This document shows positions 1 to 10,745 of a stretch of 64,000 bases of DNA, in pieces. Below the pieces are notes generated by a model. The model was not told the DNA's origin. It saw nothing but the letters and a program-made list of their open reading frames with translations, and did not search any database. Within the stretch, counting starts at the first letter, position 1. Each line of letters starts with the position of its first letter. Position numbers and translations under genes: made by a program. The DNA comes from Begonia masoniana (taxonomy: Eukaryota; Streptophyta; Magnoliopsida; Cucurbitales; Begoniaceae), in the NCBI GenBank assembly GCA_022432975.1, contig CM039512.1, forward strand, positions 41,895,501-41,959,500, in the 5' to 3' direction.

Positions 1-997
1 ATACTGCTATGCCCATAATCAAAATAGTACCTGCTATCACTGAGGGCTAAGCCTCGTCGTCAACATCACCAAGCTCAATAAAAGCAAAGATCCTTGGCAG
101 TTGGCATGACCCTCCTCTGATCTCCGTCCAACTGATCTCGGCCCAGCTTTGGGCAATCCCTACCAAAATGGTCGACTTCTCCACATCTATAACATTTATT
201 AGTGCCCACTCGGCACTCTCCACTGCGTTCTCTCTGACATTTAGGGCACCAAGGTATCTGAGAAGCCCCCTATACTTGCTTGCCCTTCTCTCGATCACCA
301 CTTCCCTCTGATGGTCTCTTCACGCCTCTCTGTTGCGGTTGGGGTTGTTGTACTTTAGGTTGCCAACCTCGGTTCTGTGACTGAGGACCGATCTCACGAA
401 AGAAGCCCCTAGCTGGCTCCCTCGGCCTAACACAAGTTGCCCTGGCAGCCTCGAAGTCCAGAGCTCTAGCTGCGATGTCAGAATAGGGCACATCTATAAT
501 TCCCGATACAACAATGTTCATCCGGATCTCCGGGTTTAGCCCCTCCATAAACTGGTGCACATTGTCTTCATTATCACTAACAAGACGCGGTGCAAATCTC
601 GATAAGGCCTCAAACTTCCATATATATTCTGCAACTGAACCTATCTGCTTCAGCAGGCCAAACTTATTCCTCTTAGCCACCCTCACAATGCGGCTGAAAT
701 ATTTGTCAAAAAATACGGTCTTGAACTGCTCCCAAGTCATAACTGATACATCTGTCGTTGATTTGATCGAATCCCACAAAAAAGGGCATCTAAAGCCAAA
801 TGGAAAGGTCACGTAGGCAACCTTGTTCCTGTTCTCTATGCCAGCATACTCTAGCATGTCCTCCATCGTTTAGATCCACTCCTCGGCTAAAATGGGGTCC
901 GATGATTGTCCGTTGAATACTGGGGGTTGCAACTTCTGAAATCTCTCTATGCCCTGATGGTTTGGAACGATCACCTCTCGGGCCTGACGATCCTCAC
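1..997 (-). pseudogene. Element A gag, C-terminal part, and start of pol (decayed)
   Basis: On the minus strand this reads as plant gypsy gag. It contains the core signature WDSIKSTTDVSVMTWEQFK, then a matrix-like helix region ([18 protein letters not shown]), a Q/P-rich linker and a remnant of the CCHC zinc knuckle. It is closely related to the intact gag of element B. A stop codon (TAA, 870-872) interrupts the EEWI-TMED stretch and the zinc-knuckle part is in another frame (about 47-300), so no functional Gag is expected. The leftmost 46 bases still read in the style of the gag/protease junction (GTILI), which suggests that a pol lies beyond the left edge. It is joined to its N-terminal piece across element B. 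Confidence 0.85.
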
Positions 998-1339
998 TGT
1001 AATATCCGGCTCGTACGGATTTTGAAAATATTATTATTATATTATATATGACATTTTTGTAAATATGTCAAATCAGGTCCGTTTTACGAAGAGAAAACGT
1101 CATGACGATCCTAACAATTAATAGGGATTTTAAAGAAATTTAGAGAATTTTCAGAATAATATCGATATATTCCGAGTAAATACGCTTTTCGTAATATAAT
1201 TTTAGTAAAAATAGTAAACGAGGTCCGATTTGCGAACGGACAGTTTTAATAGAACCCAGATAATAAGTTGGATTTATTGGCGAAATAAGAAATTCGAAAT
1301 GGTCGGAAAAACGATAAACGAGGATTAATTAATCGTTAG

Positions 1340-1373
<34 letters not shown>

Positions 1374-2385
1374 AAATAAATAAAAACAAAAACAACACAT
1401 TGTGTTGTTTCTTCACCGCGACCCGAGCACCCGCGACGAACGACGAACGCGAACGGCGAGCGGCATCCTTCCGACGACGACGCGGCTCCGACGACGAGCA
1501 GACTCCGGCGAGCTGAAGCCAGAGTTCGGCTCGACATTTCCGCGCAAAAACCCGATCGAAAACCGGTGAGTTTATTCCCTGTTCTTGCTCGATTTCTGGC
1601 CGGGATTGGCGAGCTCTGTTGAGCTCCGATCGCCGACCCTTTGTGGCTGTTCTCGGCGTAGTCTTGCCGAGGTTCAAGTCGGCAATGATTGCCGAGCGTT
1701 GGTGTGCCCAATTTGGGCCGAAAACAGGGAATCCCGAATTGGGGATTTCGGGTTTTCGGTGAATAACATCTAAATTTTGGTTAGTTTATGTTAATTAGGT
1801 ATAAGAGGGATTGATTGGTGAGAAAATTAGTGTGAATTGATGAAAAATCGAAATGGGGGAATTTCCCGGGTTAGGGCAGTTCGGGTTTTGCTGCAATTGA
1901 CCTATCTACGGTCGATTGTTTTAAAATTACTTTTGGCAGATTAAAATAGGTTGTTAGTGGAGCGCGTGGCCGCTGGAATCGTTCGATTCCGATAACCGAC
2001 GCGAAAGTTACGCGCGTTCGAAGTTTCGGGTCGGTTTTTACCGAACCCAAATTAGGGTCCGAAATTGATAGGTTTATAGTAATTAACGATATAAAGGACG
2101 TATTGAACGTTATTGGACGAAGTTTGATCAATTCGTGAAAAAAGTTTAAAATCCGAGAATTTTAGGATTTTCAGAAAAGCTCGTAAATTGAGAATTTAGG
2201 TGCCGGGCGTGAATTGTTCAAATAAATAGCTCGATAAATTGGATTAGAACTTTAAGGAATTTCTTTAGTTAAGGTTTTTGACAATTTGGACGTTTATTAA
2301 CTCAAACGCGTTTTAACGTCAATTCTTGTAAATTGCTTAGGTAAACAGTGCTCGTGGACGAAGCTTGGATTGCAGCGTGCACGAA

Positions 2386-3038
2386 GTAAGTTCTCGTGAC
2401 TTGTTTGACCGAAAGGTCTACACCATACCTCGTCGTCGTATCAAGGATCCTTGAGGGTTCCTTGTTTTATGTTGTTTAGGTTGGGTAGTTATGTTAGCTG
2501 TTTATAGGTTTTGTTGTATTGTCTTGTTGATATGTATGTTGTTTGTTTACTTTCCGTTGATTAACTGTTCATGCATCACGTGTTTTAAATGTCATGAAAA
2601 CGAATTTCCGCACGACGTTTTAAAGTAAATGCAAAGAAAGAATGACCCTTCGGTATACAGTTTAAATGACCCTTCGGTATACAGTTTAAATGACCCTTCG
2701 GTATATAGTTTAAATGACCCTTCGGTATACAGTTTAAATGACCCTTCGGTATATAGTTTAAATGGCCCATCGGTATACAGTTTATAGCAAAGCAAAGTAA
2801 AGCAATTGGTATACAGTTTATAGCAAAGCAAAGTAAAGAAATCGGTATATAGTTTATAGCAAAGCAAAGTAAAGCAATCGGTATACAGTTTATAGCAAAG
2901 CAAAGCAAAGCAAAGTAATAAATGAATCTGTATCTGTATTTAAATCTGAGCATGTTTTCTGAATGGCATACGCACGCATGCATTTGCATTTACTAGAGCT
3001 TACTGAGATTTTATCTCATAGATGTCTGTATGGTGTAG
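2386..3038 (+). other. Predicted leader intron of element B 5' LTR
   Basis: The donor is GTAAGT at 2386. Box 1, CTACACCATAC, lies at 2418-2428 and its exact reverse complement GTATGGTGTAG at 3028-3038, ending in the acceptor AG. A hairpin (TGAGAT/ATCTCA, loop TTT, 3004-3018) lies just upstream, and CTCAT in its 3' arm puts a branch-point-like A about 20 nt before the AG. The minisatellite lies between the boxes. That this is spliced is inference; the boxes and spacing are seen directly and recur in 12 other LTR copies. Confidence 0.55.
2641..2916 (+). repeat. Two-phase minisatellite in element B 5' LTR
   Basis: About six 24-bp units built around GACCCTTCGGTATACAG are followed by about four 36-bp units with CAAAGCAAAGTAAAGCAA. 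Both unit types share the core CGGTATACAGTTTA. The array sits between the two complementary intron boxes. Confidence 0.92.
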
Positions 3039-3803
3039 GTGTTTACGTGGAAACAGGTGAGGACGAGCTTCCTCCTCCTGAGGCATGAGGCAGTTGACGG
3101 AGGATGGGTTGCGGTGGTGTGTTGCGCAGTCGAGTTCATCTACCCGCAGTCGAGGTTCATCTGACCGTGGGGACGTATGTATAGGTTTTGAGGGTCTTCT
3201 TGGGGTATTTTGGGTTTATGAATTGTAAAGATATTTTAGGATGTTAGGTAATGACATTTGTTTTGAAATTCTGGAACTGTTTGGCTGTTTAAATTAAATG
3301 TTATGAAAATGTTTGAAATGTTTTAGGTTGTTATGGATGGGCTGTTGGTAAACTGAATAGAACATATTAGGATGCTTGGTCTGGTAGATGATAGGTTTAT
3401 GTTTTGATGTTTTGAAACGTTTTAAAATGTATTCTGGAATTGCTTGGTATTTGTTTTGAAAACAGGAGGATTTGAATAGTTTTAAACGTAACCACGCAGT
3501 TTGTTTTCGTGAAAACGTGTTTTATTTAACTATGTCCCGAGTCGTTTCGAGTGAGAGTATAGAGCGGTTATACGTTGAATTGTATTGTGAAAAGTATGAT
3601 TGTTATGTAGGCAAAATTTGTATTATGAAATGGTATAGAAGGGCGTTAGGGTGTAAGATGTTGAAGTTATATTTAGGTGATAAAAGAAAGAAGAATTGTT
3701 TTAAACGTTTTATTAATTTGTTTTCCACTTAAATATTAAGTATAAAGGAAAAAGAAAAATTTCGTACGGGAAATTAGGAATAGTATAAGGGTCGTTACAG
3801 TTA

Positions 3804-3815
3804 TGGTATCAGAGC
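3804..3815 (+). other. Primer binding site, element B
   Basis: TGGTATCAGAGC begins four bases after the LTR end. It is the usual plant sequence complementary to the 3' end of initiator-Met tRNA, which primes minus-strand DNA synthesis. Confidence 0.92.
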
Positions 3816-3963
3816 CCCCGGGTTTTAAAATCGATTCTATAGACTGCTCGACTGCACAGCCACTACGCGGACATCCTTCATCAACTGTAAGTCTGTTTAC
3901 AGCTTTATTTGATTTTGTTTCTTAGAGATTATTTGTTTTAAATTTTATAGGAGTTTTATAGAT

Positions 3964-5100
3964 ATGGTTCGAGGAAGGGATCCTAGAGACGACGCGATGG
4001 ATCGACTTACGAAATTGTTGGACCGCCAGTCTCAGCATATGGACCGGCAAGCACAACAAATTACGGACTTGGTGAACCGAGAGAATCAGAGGGCCCAAGA
4101 CTTGGTAGTTCCTGGTAATCAGGGTATGCAAAAGTTCCAAAGCCTGCGGCCTCCAGTATTCGACGGTCAATCGTCGGATCCGACACCTGCCGAGGAATGG
4201 ATCCGGGTGATGGAAGATATGCTGAGTTATACAGAGGTCGGCAACGGGAGCAAGGTGGCTTATGCTACCTTTCACTTGGCGATGGATGCCCGTTTCTGGT
4301 GGGACTCGATCAAGTCGACGACGGATGTATCAGTTATGACTTGGGATCGGTTCAAGTTTCTATTCTTCGATAAGTATTTCAGCCGCACAGTGAGAGTGGC
4401 CAAGAGGAATGAGTTCACGCAGCTGAAACAAACCGGTTCAGTTGCAGAGTATATCCGGAAGTTTGAGGCCTTGTCGCGATTTGCACCTCGCCTTGTCAGC
4501 GATAACGAGGAGAAGGTACACCAGTTTATGGAGGGCCTTAATTCAGAGATCCGGATGCACGTTGTTGTATCAGGTATTATCGACGTACCATATTCTGACA
4601 TCACAGCTAGGGCTTTGGATATTGAGGCCGCCAGAGCTACTTGTGTTAGACCGAGGGAGCCGGCTAAGGGCTTCTTTCGTGAGCTCCATCCTCAGACCCA
4701 GAATCAAGACTGGCAGCCGAGAGCACAGCAACAGCAACAACAACAAAGAGACGTTAAAAGGCCTCTAGAGGGAGGCAACGATCGAGGGAAAGGCAAGCAG
4801 GTACAAGGTGCTTCTCGGTTACCTCTTTGCCCTAAATGTCAGAGGGAGCACAGGGGACAGTGCAGAGTAGGCATGAATGTGTGCTATTGGTGTGGAGAAC
4901 CAGGCCATTTTGTTAAAGACTGCCCGAATCGAGGTCGAGATCAATCAGGCAGAGATCAACATGGCATGGATCAAAGAAAAGTTGTACCGAGGGTCTTTGC
5001 ATTCATCGAGCCTGACAACGCCGACGATGGGGCCCAGCCTTCTACAATTGCAGGTATTATTTTTTTATTACCTGTACATCGGTATGCATATGATAGATAA
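3964..5100 (+). CDS. gag: Element B Gag, intact
   Basis: This is a 378-residue structural Gag of the Ty3/gypsy type, which would package element RNA into particles. The start is the first ATG after the primer site; the MVRG opening is shared with A and G. Residues 60-230 form the retrotransposon gag core (EEWIRVMEDM, WWDSIK, FFDKYFSR, FAPRLVSDNEEKVHQFMEGL). A Q-rich linker lies near 255-262. A CPKC...H...C motif is at 289-300 and a CCHC zinc knuckle (CYWCGEPGHFVKDC) at 307-320. The frame stops shortly after the point where relatives continue into protease (AQPSTIAG), so no pol is fused. It is the only fully open retroelement gene in the window. Whether it acts in trans for its relatives is inference. 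Confidence 0.9.
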   Translation: MVRGRDPRDDAMDRLTKLLDRQSQHMDRQAQQITDLVNRENQRAQDLVVPGNQGMQKFQSLRPPVFDGQSSDPTPAEEWIRVMEDMLSYTEVGNGSKVAYATFHLAMDARFWWDSIKSTTDVSVMTWDRFKFLFFDKYFSRTVRVAKRNEFTQLKQTGSVAEYIRKFEALSRFAPRLVSDNEEKVHQFMEGLNSEIRMHVVVSGIIDVPYSDITARALDIEAARATCVRPREPAKGFFRELHPQTQNQDWQPRAQQQQQQQRDVKRPLEGGNDRGKGKQVQGASRLPLCPKCQREHRGQCRVGMNVCYWCGEPGHFVKDCPNRGRDQSGRDQHGMDQRKVVPRVFAFIEPDNADDGAQPSTIAGIIFLLPVHRYAYDR

Positions 5101-6720
5101 AATATTTAGAACTGAAATTAGTAAGGAAGAGAATAATAGATGAGTAAGATGAATTACTAGGCAAACCCCGAAGAGAAGACAATAGGACACACATATAACA
5201 ATAAACGCCATATAGAAGTATCGTTCTACGTTAGTAGGATTAGTTCGATTTAATCAACGAAGTTTGTGCACTTAAGGTTTAGTAATAATTAGAGTGAATT
5301 TATGGCAGAAATCTTGTGATTCAATTGTGCTTAGAGTTGACAAGGAATTGAGTTAAACAAATGAGTGTAGCGTATGTAGTAAAGGAAAGTCAATTAGTGA
5401 CTTAGCGATAGAACTCATAAAGGTAGTTCAGAGTGAGACAAGATGGTTAAATGATCATCGCTACAATGGGACAAAGATCCTAAGTGGTTAGCGACTTTAG
5501 CTTCTGGTTTGACCCATCGAGACAAGGTATTCTAAGGACATCGTTGTAAAGTGTAGCAACACAAAAAATTAATTGAGAATTTATTAGGAACCGCGAGGTG
5601 CCCAAGGAAGTGTACGGTTTGGATACTGTTGATGGGGAAGTTCTGTGGGCACATTACTAGGGAAATGTACACTCGGGAAACTAGAGTTAAGGCCAACAAA
5701 ATGATTTGTGAGGCTAGTTTTGCAACTCTGATGTTTATAAAGAAATTGTTATGACCAATAGGTGAATAAGGTTGGAGTGTAATAGAGATTTAGCGTTAGA
5801 ATAAATAATTTGAGAAGGCTTCGAGAGCGTGAAGTAATTAAGTACGTGTTCGATAGACACAAGATTTAAGGAAGTTAGAAACAAAAGGGACTTAATTCGC
5901 GGAATTGAAGTTGAAAATAAAGGGGAGTTTGGATTGCAACTTGGGTGTTGTTATGAGTCCTTGAACGATGGTCAACGCGAATGATGTCGGAAAGTTGAAG
6001 TTATTGCGAGGATTGAGGATAAGAGACAATCTTTAGTAGAAACAAATTAATAAGTGAGAGAGAGTTTAATGTTTTGGTGGCTAAATGCAAACCAACGCGT
6101 GCTCAGGACGTCAGGTGACAGGTACACAGTTAGAGGTTATTTGATCAAGACTTAGAGATTTGGTACAATTTGATGCGTAAACTGAAAATGAAGACTATGA
6201 TTAGGAAGTTAATGTAGGAACTCGGCTGGTGTGTATCCCGATTATGGGTAGGATTGAAGGAATTCCGTTAAAAATATGGGTTACAGTCCAGAAATTGGAG
6301 GAGATTGAAGGCATTCAATTTGACTGGCGTTAGGAAGCCTAGGTATAGTTCTGACCTAAAGGGACAGCAGAAGAAAGACGTTGATAAAGAATGAATTTTG
6401 AAGTTATTAATACTAAGAGATTTAATTAGCGAGTGGTTAAGTGAAAGTTGAAAGTTGGTACATTCGCAAGTGTTGAAGTGACAAATATGTTGTCGGGTTA
6501 ATTAATTGAGATTTGAGAGTTTGGATTATGCTTAGTACGTGAGAGAGGACGTGTGCGATCAAATCGAAAGTAAGAAATACGAATTTGGGGCCTATGTTGG
6601 AGAATATAGTAGGATGTTGGTTTAGAACCACGAAAAAGGACCGTAAGTACAGACGATTAACCAAAGTAAAGATGCCACGAGACAGGAGACGTTAATGTCA
6701 AGAACTATAAGCTGTGGCAA
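5101..6720 (+). other. Non-coding internal region of element B
   Basis: I see no pol domain on either strand. From about 5300 to 6715 the sequence is homologous, in reverse orientation, to 41350-42500 of element H (for example around GGCATTCAATTTG near 6310 and AATTTGAGAAGGC near 5810). The block therefore belongs to the family and is not random filler. Its orientation relative to gag differs between B and H. Confidence 0.75.
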
Positions 6721-6756
6721 ATTTTGTGGACAAAATTCTGAATAAGGAGGGTAGAA
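6721..6756 (+). other. Polypurine tract region, element B
   Basis: The stretch ATTTTGTGGACAAAATTCTG is followed by AATAAGGAGGGTAGAA directly before the 3' LTR. It is nearly the same as the tract before the 3' LTR of element H (44079-44116) and would prime plus-strand synthesis. Confidence 0.85.
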
Positions 6757-7098
6757 TGTAATATCCGGCTCGTACGGATTTTGAAAATATTATTATTATA
6801 TTATATATGACATTTTTGTAAATATGTCAAATCAGGTCCGTTTTACGAAGAGAAAGCGTCATGACGATCCTAACAATTAATAGGGATTTTAAAGAAATTT
6901 AGAGAATTTTCAGAATAATATCGATATATTCCGAGTAAATACGCTTTTCGTAATATAATTTTAGTAAAAATAGTAAACGAGGTCCGATTTGCGAACGGAC
7001 AGTTTTAATAGAACCCAGATAATAAGTTGGATTTATTGGCGAAATAAGAAATTCGAAATGGTCGGAAAAACGATAAACGAGGATTAATTAATCGTTAG

Positions 7099-7144
<46 letters not shown>

Positions 7145-8155
7145 AAATAAATAAAAACAAAAACAACACATTGTGTTGTTTCTTCACCGCGACCCGAGCA
7201 CCCGCGACGAACGACGAACGCGAACGGCGAGCGGCATCCTTCCGACGACGACGCGGCTCCGACGACGAGCAGACTCCGGCGAGCTGAAGCCAGAGTTCGG
7301 CTCGACATTTCTGCGCAAAAACCCGATCAAAAACCGGTGAGTTTATTCCCTGTTCTTGCTCGATTTCTGGCCGGGATTGGCGAGCTCTGTTGAGCTCCGA
7401 TCGCCGACCCTTTGTGGCTGTTCTCGGCGTAGTCTTGCCGAGGTTCAAGTCGGCAATGATTGCTGAGCGTTGGTGTGCCCAATTTGGGCCGAAAACAGGG
7501 AATCCCGAATTGGGGATTTCGGGTTTTCGGTGAATAACATCTAAATTTTGGTTAGTTTATGTTAATTAGGTATAAGAGGGATTGATTGGTGAGAAAATTA
7601 GTGTGAATTGATGAAAAATCGAAATGGGGGAATTTCCGGGTTAGGGCAGTTCGGGTTTTGCTGCAATTGACCTATCTACGGTCGATTGTTTTAAAATTAC
7701 TTTTGGCAGATTAAAATAAGTTGTTAGTGGAGCGCGTGGCCGCTGGAATCGTTCGATTCCGATAACCGACGCGAAAGTTACGCGCGTTCGAAGTTTCGGG
7801 TCGGTTTTTACCGAACCCAAATTAGGGTCCGAAATTGATAGGTTTATAGTAATTAACGATATAAAGGACGTATTGAACGTTATTGGACGAAGTTTGATCA
7901 ATTCGTGAAAAAAGTTTAAAATCCGAGAATTTTAGGATTTTCAGAAAAGCTCGTAAATTGAGAATTTAGGTGCCGGGCGTGAATTGTTCAAATAAATAGC
8001 TCGATAAATTGGATTAGAACTTTAAGGAATTTCTTTAGTTAAGGTTTTTGACAATTTGGACGTTTATTAACTCAAACGCGTTTTAACGTCAATTCTTGTA
8101 AATTGCTTAGGTAAACAGTGCTCGTGGACGAAGCTTGGATTGCAGCGTGCACGAA

Positions 8156-8799
8156 GTAAGTTCTCGTGACTTGTTTGACCGAAAGGTCTACACCATACCT
8201 CGTCGTCGTATCAAGGATCCTTGAGGGTTCCTTGTTTTATGTTGTTTAGGTTGGGTAGTTATGTTAGCTGTTTATAGGTTTTGTTGTATTGTCTTGTTGA
8301 TATGTATGTTGTTTGTTTACTTTCCGTTGATTAACTGTTCATGCATCACGTGTTTTAAATGTCATGAAAACGAATTTCCGCACGACGTTTTAAAGTAAAT
8401 GCAAAGAAAGAATGACCCTTCGGTATACAGTTTAAATGACCCTTCGGTATACAGTTTAAATGACCCTTCGGTATATAGTTTAAATGACCCTTCGGTATAC
8501 AGTTTAAATGACCCTTCGGTATATAGTTTAAATGGCCCATCGGTATACAGTTTATAGCAAAGCAAAGTAAAGCAATTGGTATACAGTTTATAGCAAAGCA
8601 AAGTAAAGAAATCGGTATATAGTTTATAGCAAAGCAAAGTAAAGCAATCGGTATACAGTTTATAGCAAAGCAAAGTAATAAATGAATCTGTATCTGTATT
8701 TAAATCTGAGCATGTTTTCTGAATGGCATACGCACGCATGCATTTGCATTTACTAGAGCTTACTGAGATTTTTATCTCATAGATGTCTGTATGGTGTAG
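8156..8799 (+). other. Predicted leader intron of element B 3' LTR
   Basis: The donor GTAAGT is at 8156, box 1 at 8188-8198, the complementary box 2 at 8789-8799, and the same hairpin has one extra T in its loop. The minisatellite copy lies at 8401-8670. Confidence 0.55.
8401..8670 (+). repeat. Two-phase minisatellite in element B 3' LTR
   Basis: This has the same 24-bp and 36-bp units as the 5' LTR copy, with one short CAAAG block fewer. Confidence 0.92.
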
Positions 8800-9548
8800 G
8801 TGTTTACGTGGAAACAGGTGAGGACGAGCTTCCTCCTCCTGAGGCATGAGGCAGTTGACGGAGGATGGGTTGCGGTGGTGTGTTGCGCAGTCGAGGTTCA
8901 TCTGACCCGTGGGGACGTATGTATAGGTTTTGAGGGTCTTCTTGGGGTATTTTGGGTTTATGAATTGTAAAGATATTTTAGGATGTTAGGTAATGACATT
9001 TGTTTTGAAATTCTGGAACTGTTTGGCTGTTTAAATTAAATGTTATGAAAATGTTTTGAAATGTTTTTAGGTTGTTATGGATGGGCTGTTGGTAAACTGA
9101 ATAGAACATATTAGGATGCTTGGTCTGGTAGATGATAGGTTTATGTTTTGATGTTTTGAAACGTTTTAAAATGTATTCTGGAACTGCTTGGTATTTGTTT
9201 TGAAAACAGGAGGATTTGAATAGTTTTAAACGTAACCACGCAGTTTGTTTTCGTGAAAACGTGTTTTATTTAACTATGTCCCGAGTCGTTTCGAGTGAGA
9301 GTATAGAGCGGTTATACGTTGAATTGTATTGTGAAAAGTATGATTGTTATGTAGGCAAAATTTGTATTATGAAATGGTATAGAAGGGCGTTAGGGTGTAA
9401 GATGTTGAAGTTATATTTAGGTGATAAAAGAAAGAAGAATTGTTTTAAACGTTTTATTAATTTGTTTTCCACTTAAATATTAAGTATAAAGGAAAAAGAA
9501 AAATTTCGTACGGGAAATTAGGAATAGTATAAGGGTCGTTACACTCAC

Positions 9549-9662
9549 GGTTTACTAAACGCTCGATTTGTTGTGCTTGCCTATCCATATGTAGGCCTGA
9601 CAGTCCAGAAAATCTGTAAGTCGGTCTAAACCCTCGTCTCTAGGATCTTTTCCTCGAACCAT
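9549..9662 (-). pseudogene. Element A gag, N-terminal part
   Basis: On the minus strand an ATG at 9662-9660 opens with MVRGKDPRDEGLDRLTD, clearly the N-terminus of the element B type Gag. The frame is lost within about 25 residues by a small deletion, so this was already a pseudogene end. It continues at 997 after removal of element B. Confidence 0.85.
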
Positions 9663-9808
9663 ATTATATCTCCTATAAAAGTTAAAACAAATAATCCTAA
9701 GAAATCAAAAATCAAACAAAACATTAAACATACTTACAGTTGATGAAGGATGTCCGTGTAGTGGCTGTGCAGTCGAGCAGTCTACAGAACCGTTTTTAAA
9801 ACCCCCGT

Positions 9809-9820
9809 GCTCTGATACCA
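9809..9820 (-). other. Primer binding site, element A
   Basis: On the minus strand this reads TGGTATCAGAGC, four bases inside the LTR end at 9825. It fixes the element's orientation as minus. Confidence 0.9.
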
Positions 9821-10059
9821 TAACTGTAACGACCCTAACACTATACTCTTATTTTCCGGTATTATTATTATTTTTTTAATCCATATAAGCTTCGTAACGT
9901 TTGAGCGGAATTTAAATCGTAGACTAAATCGTTAAAATCGTTCGCAAACTATTTTAAAACCATTTGAATAAAACATAAAACAAGTTATAAAATAATAAAT
10001 AAATCTTAAAATAACTTAACAATCGGTGGAGGGCAAAAAGGGACATCTGTCCCAAAAGA

Positions 10060-10240
10060 CAGGGGCGATCGATCACCCCTCATAGTGGCGATCGATCGCC
10101 CATTTGCAAAACTGAGGGGCGATCGATCGCCCCACATATGGGCGATCGATCGCCCCGCTCTCTGAAAAATCTAGAGAGCGGCGATCGCCTACCGATTGAT
10201 GGCGATCGAACGACAGGTTTTCTGGAATTTCCATTCCAGA
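10060..10240 (-). repeat. GATCGATC palindrome block in element A LTR
   Basis: Several copies of GGGCGATCGATCGCCC-like palindromes lie between 10064 and 10160, followed by a hairpin CCGCTCTCT/AGAGAGCGG. A further hairpin with arms TCTGGAAT/ATTCCAGA at 10221-10240 has loop GGAA in the sense (minus) strand, a GNRA tetraloop. The block lies about 240-415 bp before the LTR 3' end, where the H LTR has its own hairpins. Confidence 0.8.
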
Positions 10241-10745
10241 GAGCCACTTCTTCTTGTTTTCTTTCTCCTTGCACACTTAACAATTTTCTTCATTCAATCG
10301 TAAACTTCAATAAACATACTCAACATCTTAACATAAAATCGTTCATAACCTCACTCGCCTCTCATGTCATCAATCGCTTAAAACCTACCCTAAACACATT
10401 CGAAGACGTGGTAAAACTTGTGAAAACAAACTGCGTCGATCCGTTTAAAAATCGATCATATCCCTATAAAGCAAATTACCAAGTAGTTGTAAAATAGTTT
10501 CCCAAAACATCCAAAACACGTATGTTTTCTATCCAGAACCAAACATCCTAAAATATTTTTATCTGTACAATATCCTATCTAATCCACCATCAACCCAAAA
10601 TAACCCGAACACCTTCAAAACTCTTACTTACATCCCCACTGGTCAAAATGCGCACCGACTGCTTAGCACACTCCCACGGTCCATTTTTCTTCAACTGCTC
10701 ATTCTTCGGGTAGAGGGATTTCGTCCTCACCTGTCTCGAAATCAC

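Larger units (their letters stand above)
998..3799 (+). repeat. Element B 5' LTR
   Basis: The LTR starts TGTAATATCC and ends CGTTACA. It is repeated almost identically at 6757-9543. In order it holds a (TTA)n/(AT-rich) stretch near 1340-1385, a GC-rich transcribed leader, a GTGAGT donor-like site near 1566, a TTAG acceptor-like site near 2340, a GTAAGT donor at 2386, a minisatellite at 2641-2916 and an acceptor-like AG at 3038. Compared with the LTRs of A and H it shares the first 250 bp and the splice-like boxes but lacks their GC-rich hairpin block. Confidence 0.95.
998..9543 (+). mobile_element. Element B: gag-only LTR retrotransposon, complete
   Basis: This complete element has two LTRs of about 2.8 kb, a primer site directly after the 5' LTR and a purine tract before the 3' LTR. 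The perfect 5-bp target duplication CTCAC lies at 993-997 and 9544-9548. Internally it has one intact gag and about 1.6 kb of non-coding sequence; protease, RT, RNase H and integrase are absent. This is the TR-GAG or LARD type of non-autonomous element. It is inserted in the gag of element A. Comparing its LTRs by eye shows about six substitutions, mostly C/T or G/A transitions, plus small length differences in repeats and one duplication, so the insertion is young. Confidence 0.95.
6757..9543 (+). repeat. Element B 3' LTR
   Basis: It matches 998-3799, with a longer (TTA)n tract, one fewer CAAAG unit in the minisatellite and no CAGTCGAG-region duplication near 3125. It ends CGTTACA and is followed by the TSD CTCAC. 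Confidence 0.95.

Noticed and set aside
3472..3732. 86-codon frame near the end of element B LTR, repeated at 9216-9476
   Set aside because: It opens with TTG, lies in both LTRs only because LTRs are copies, and has no recognisable domain; the first ATG leaves a shorter frame.
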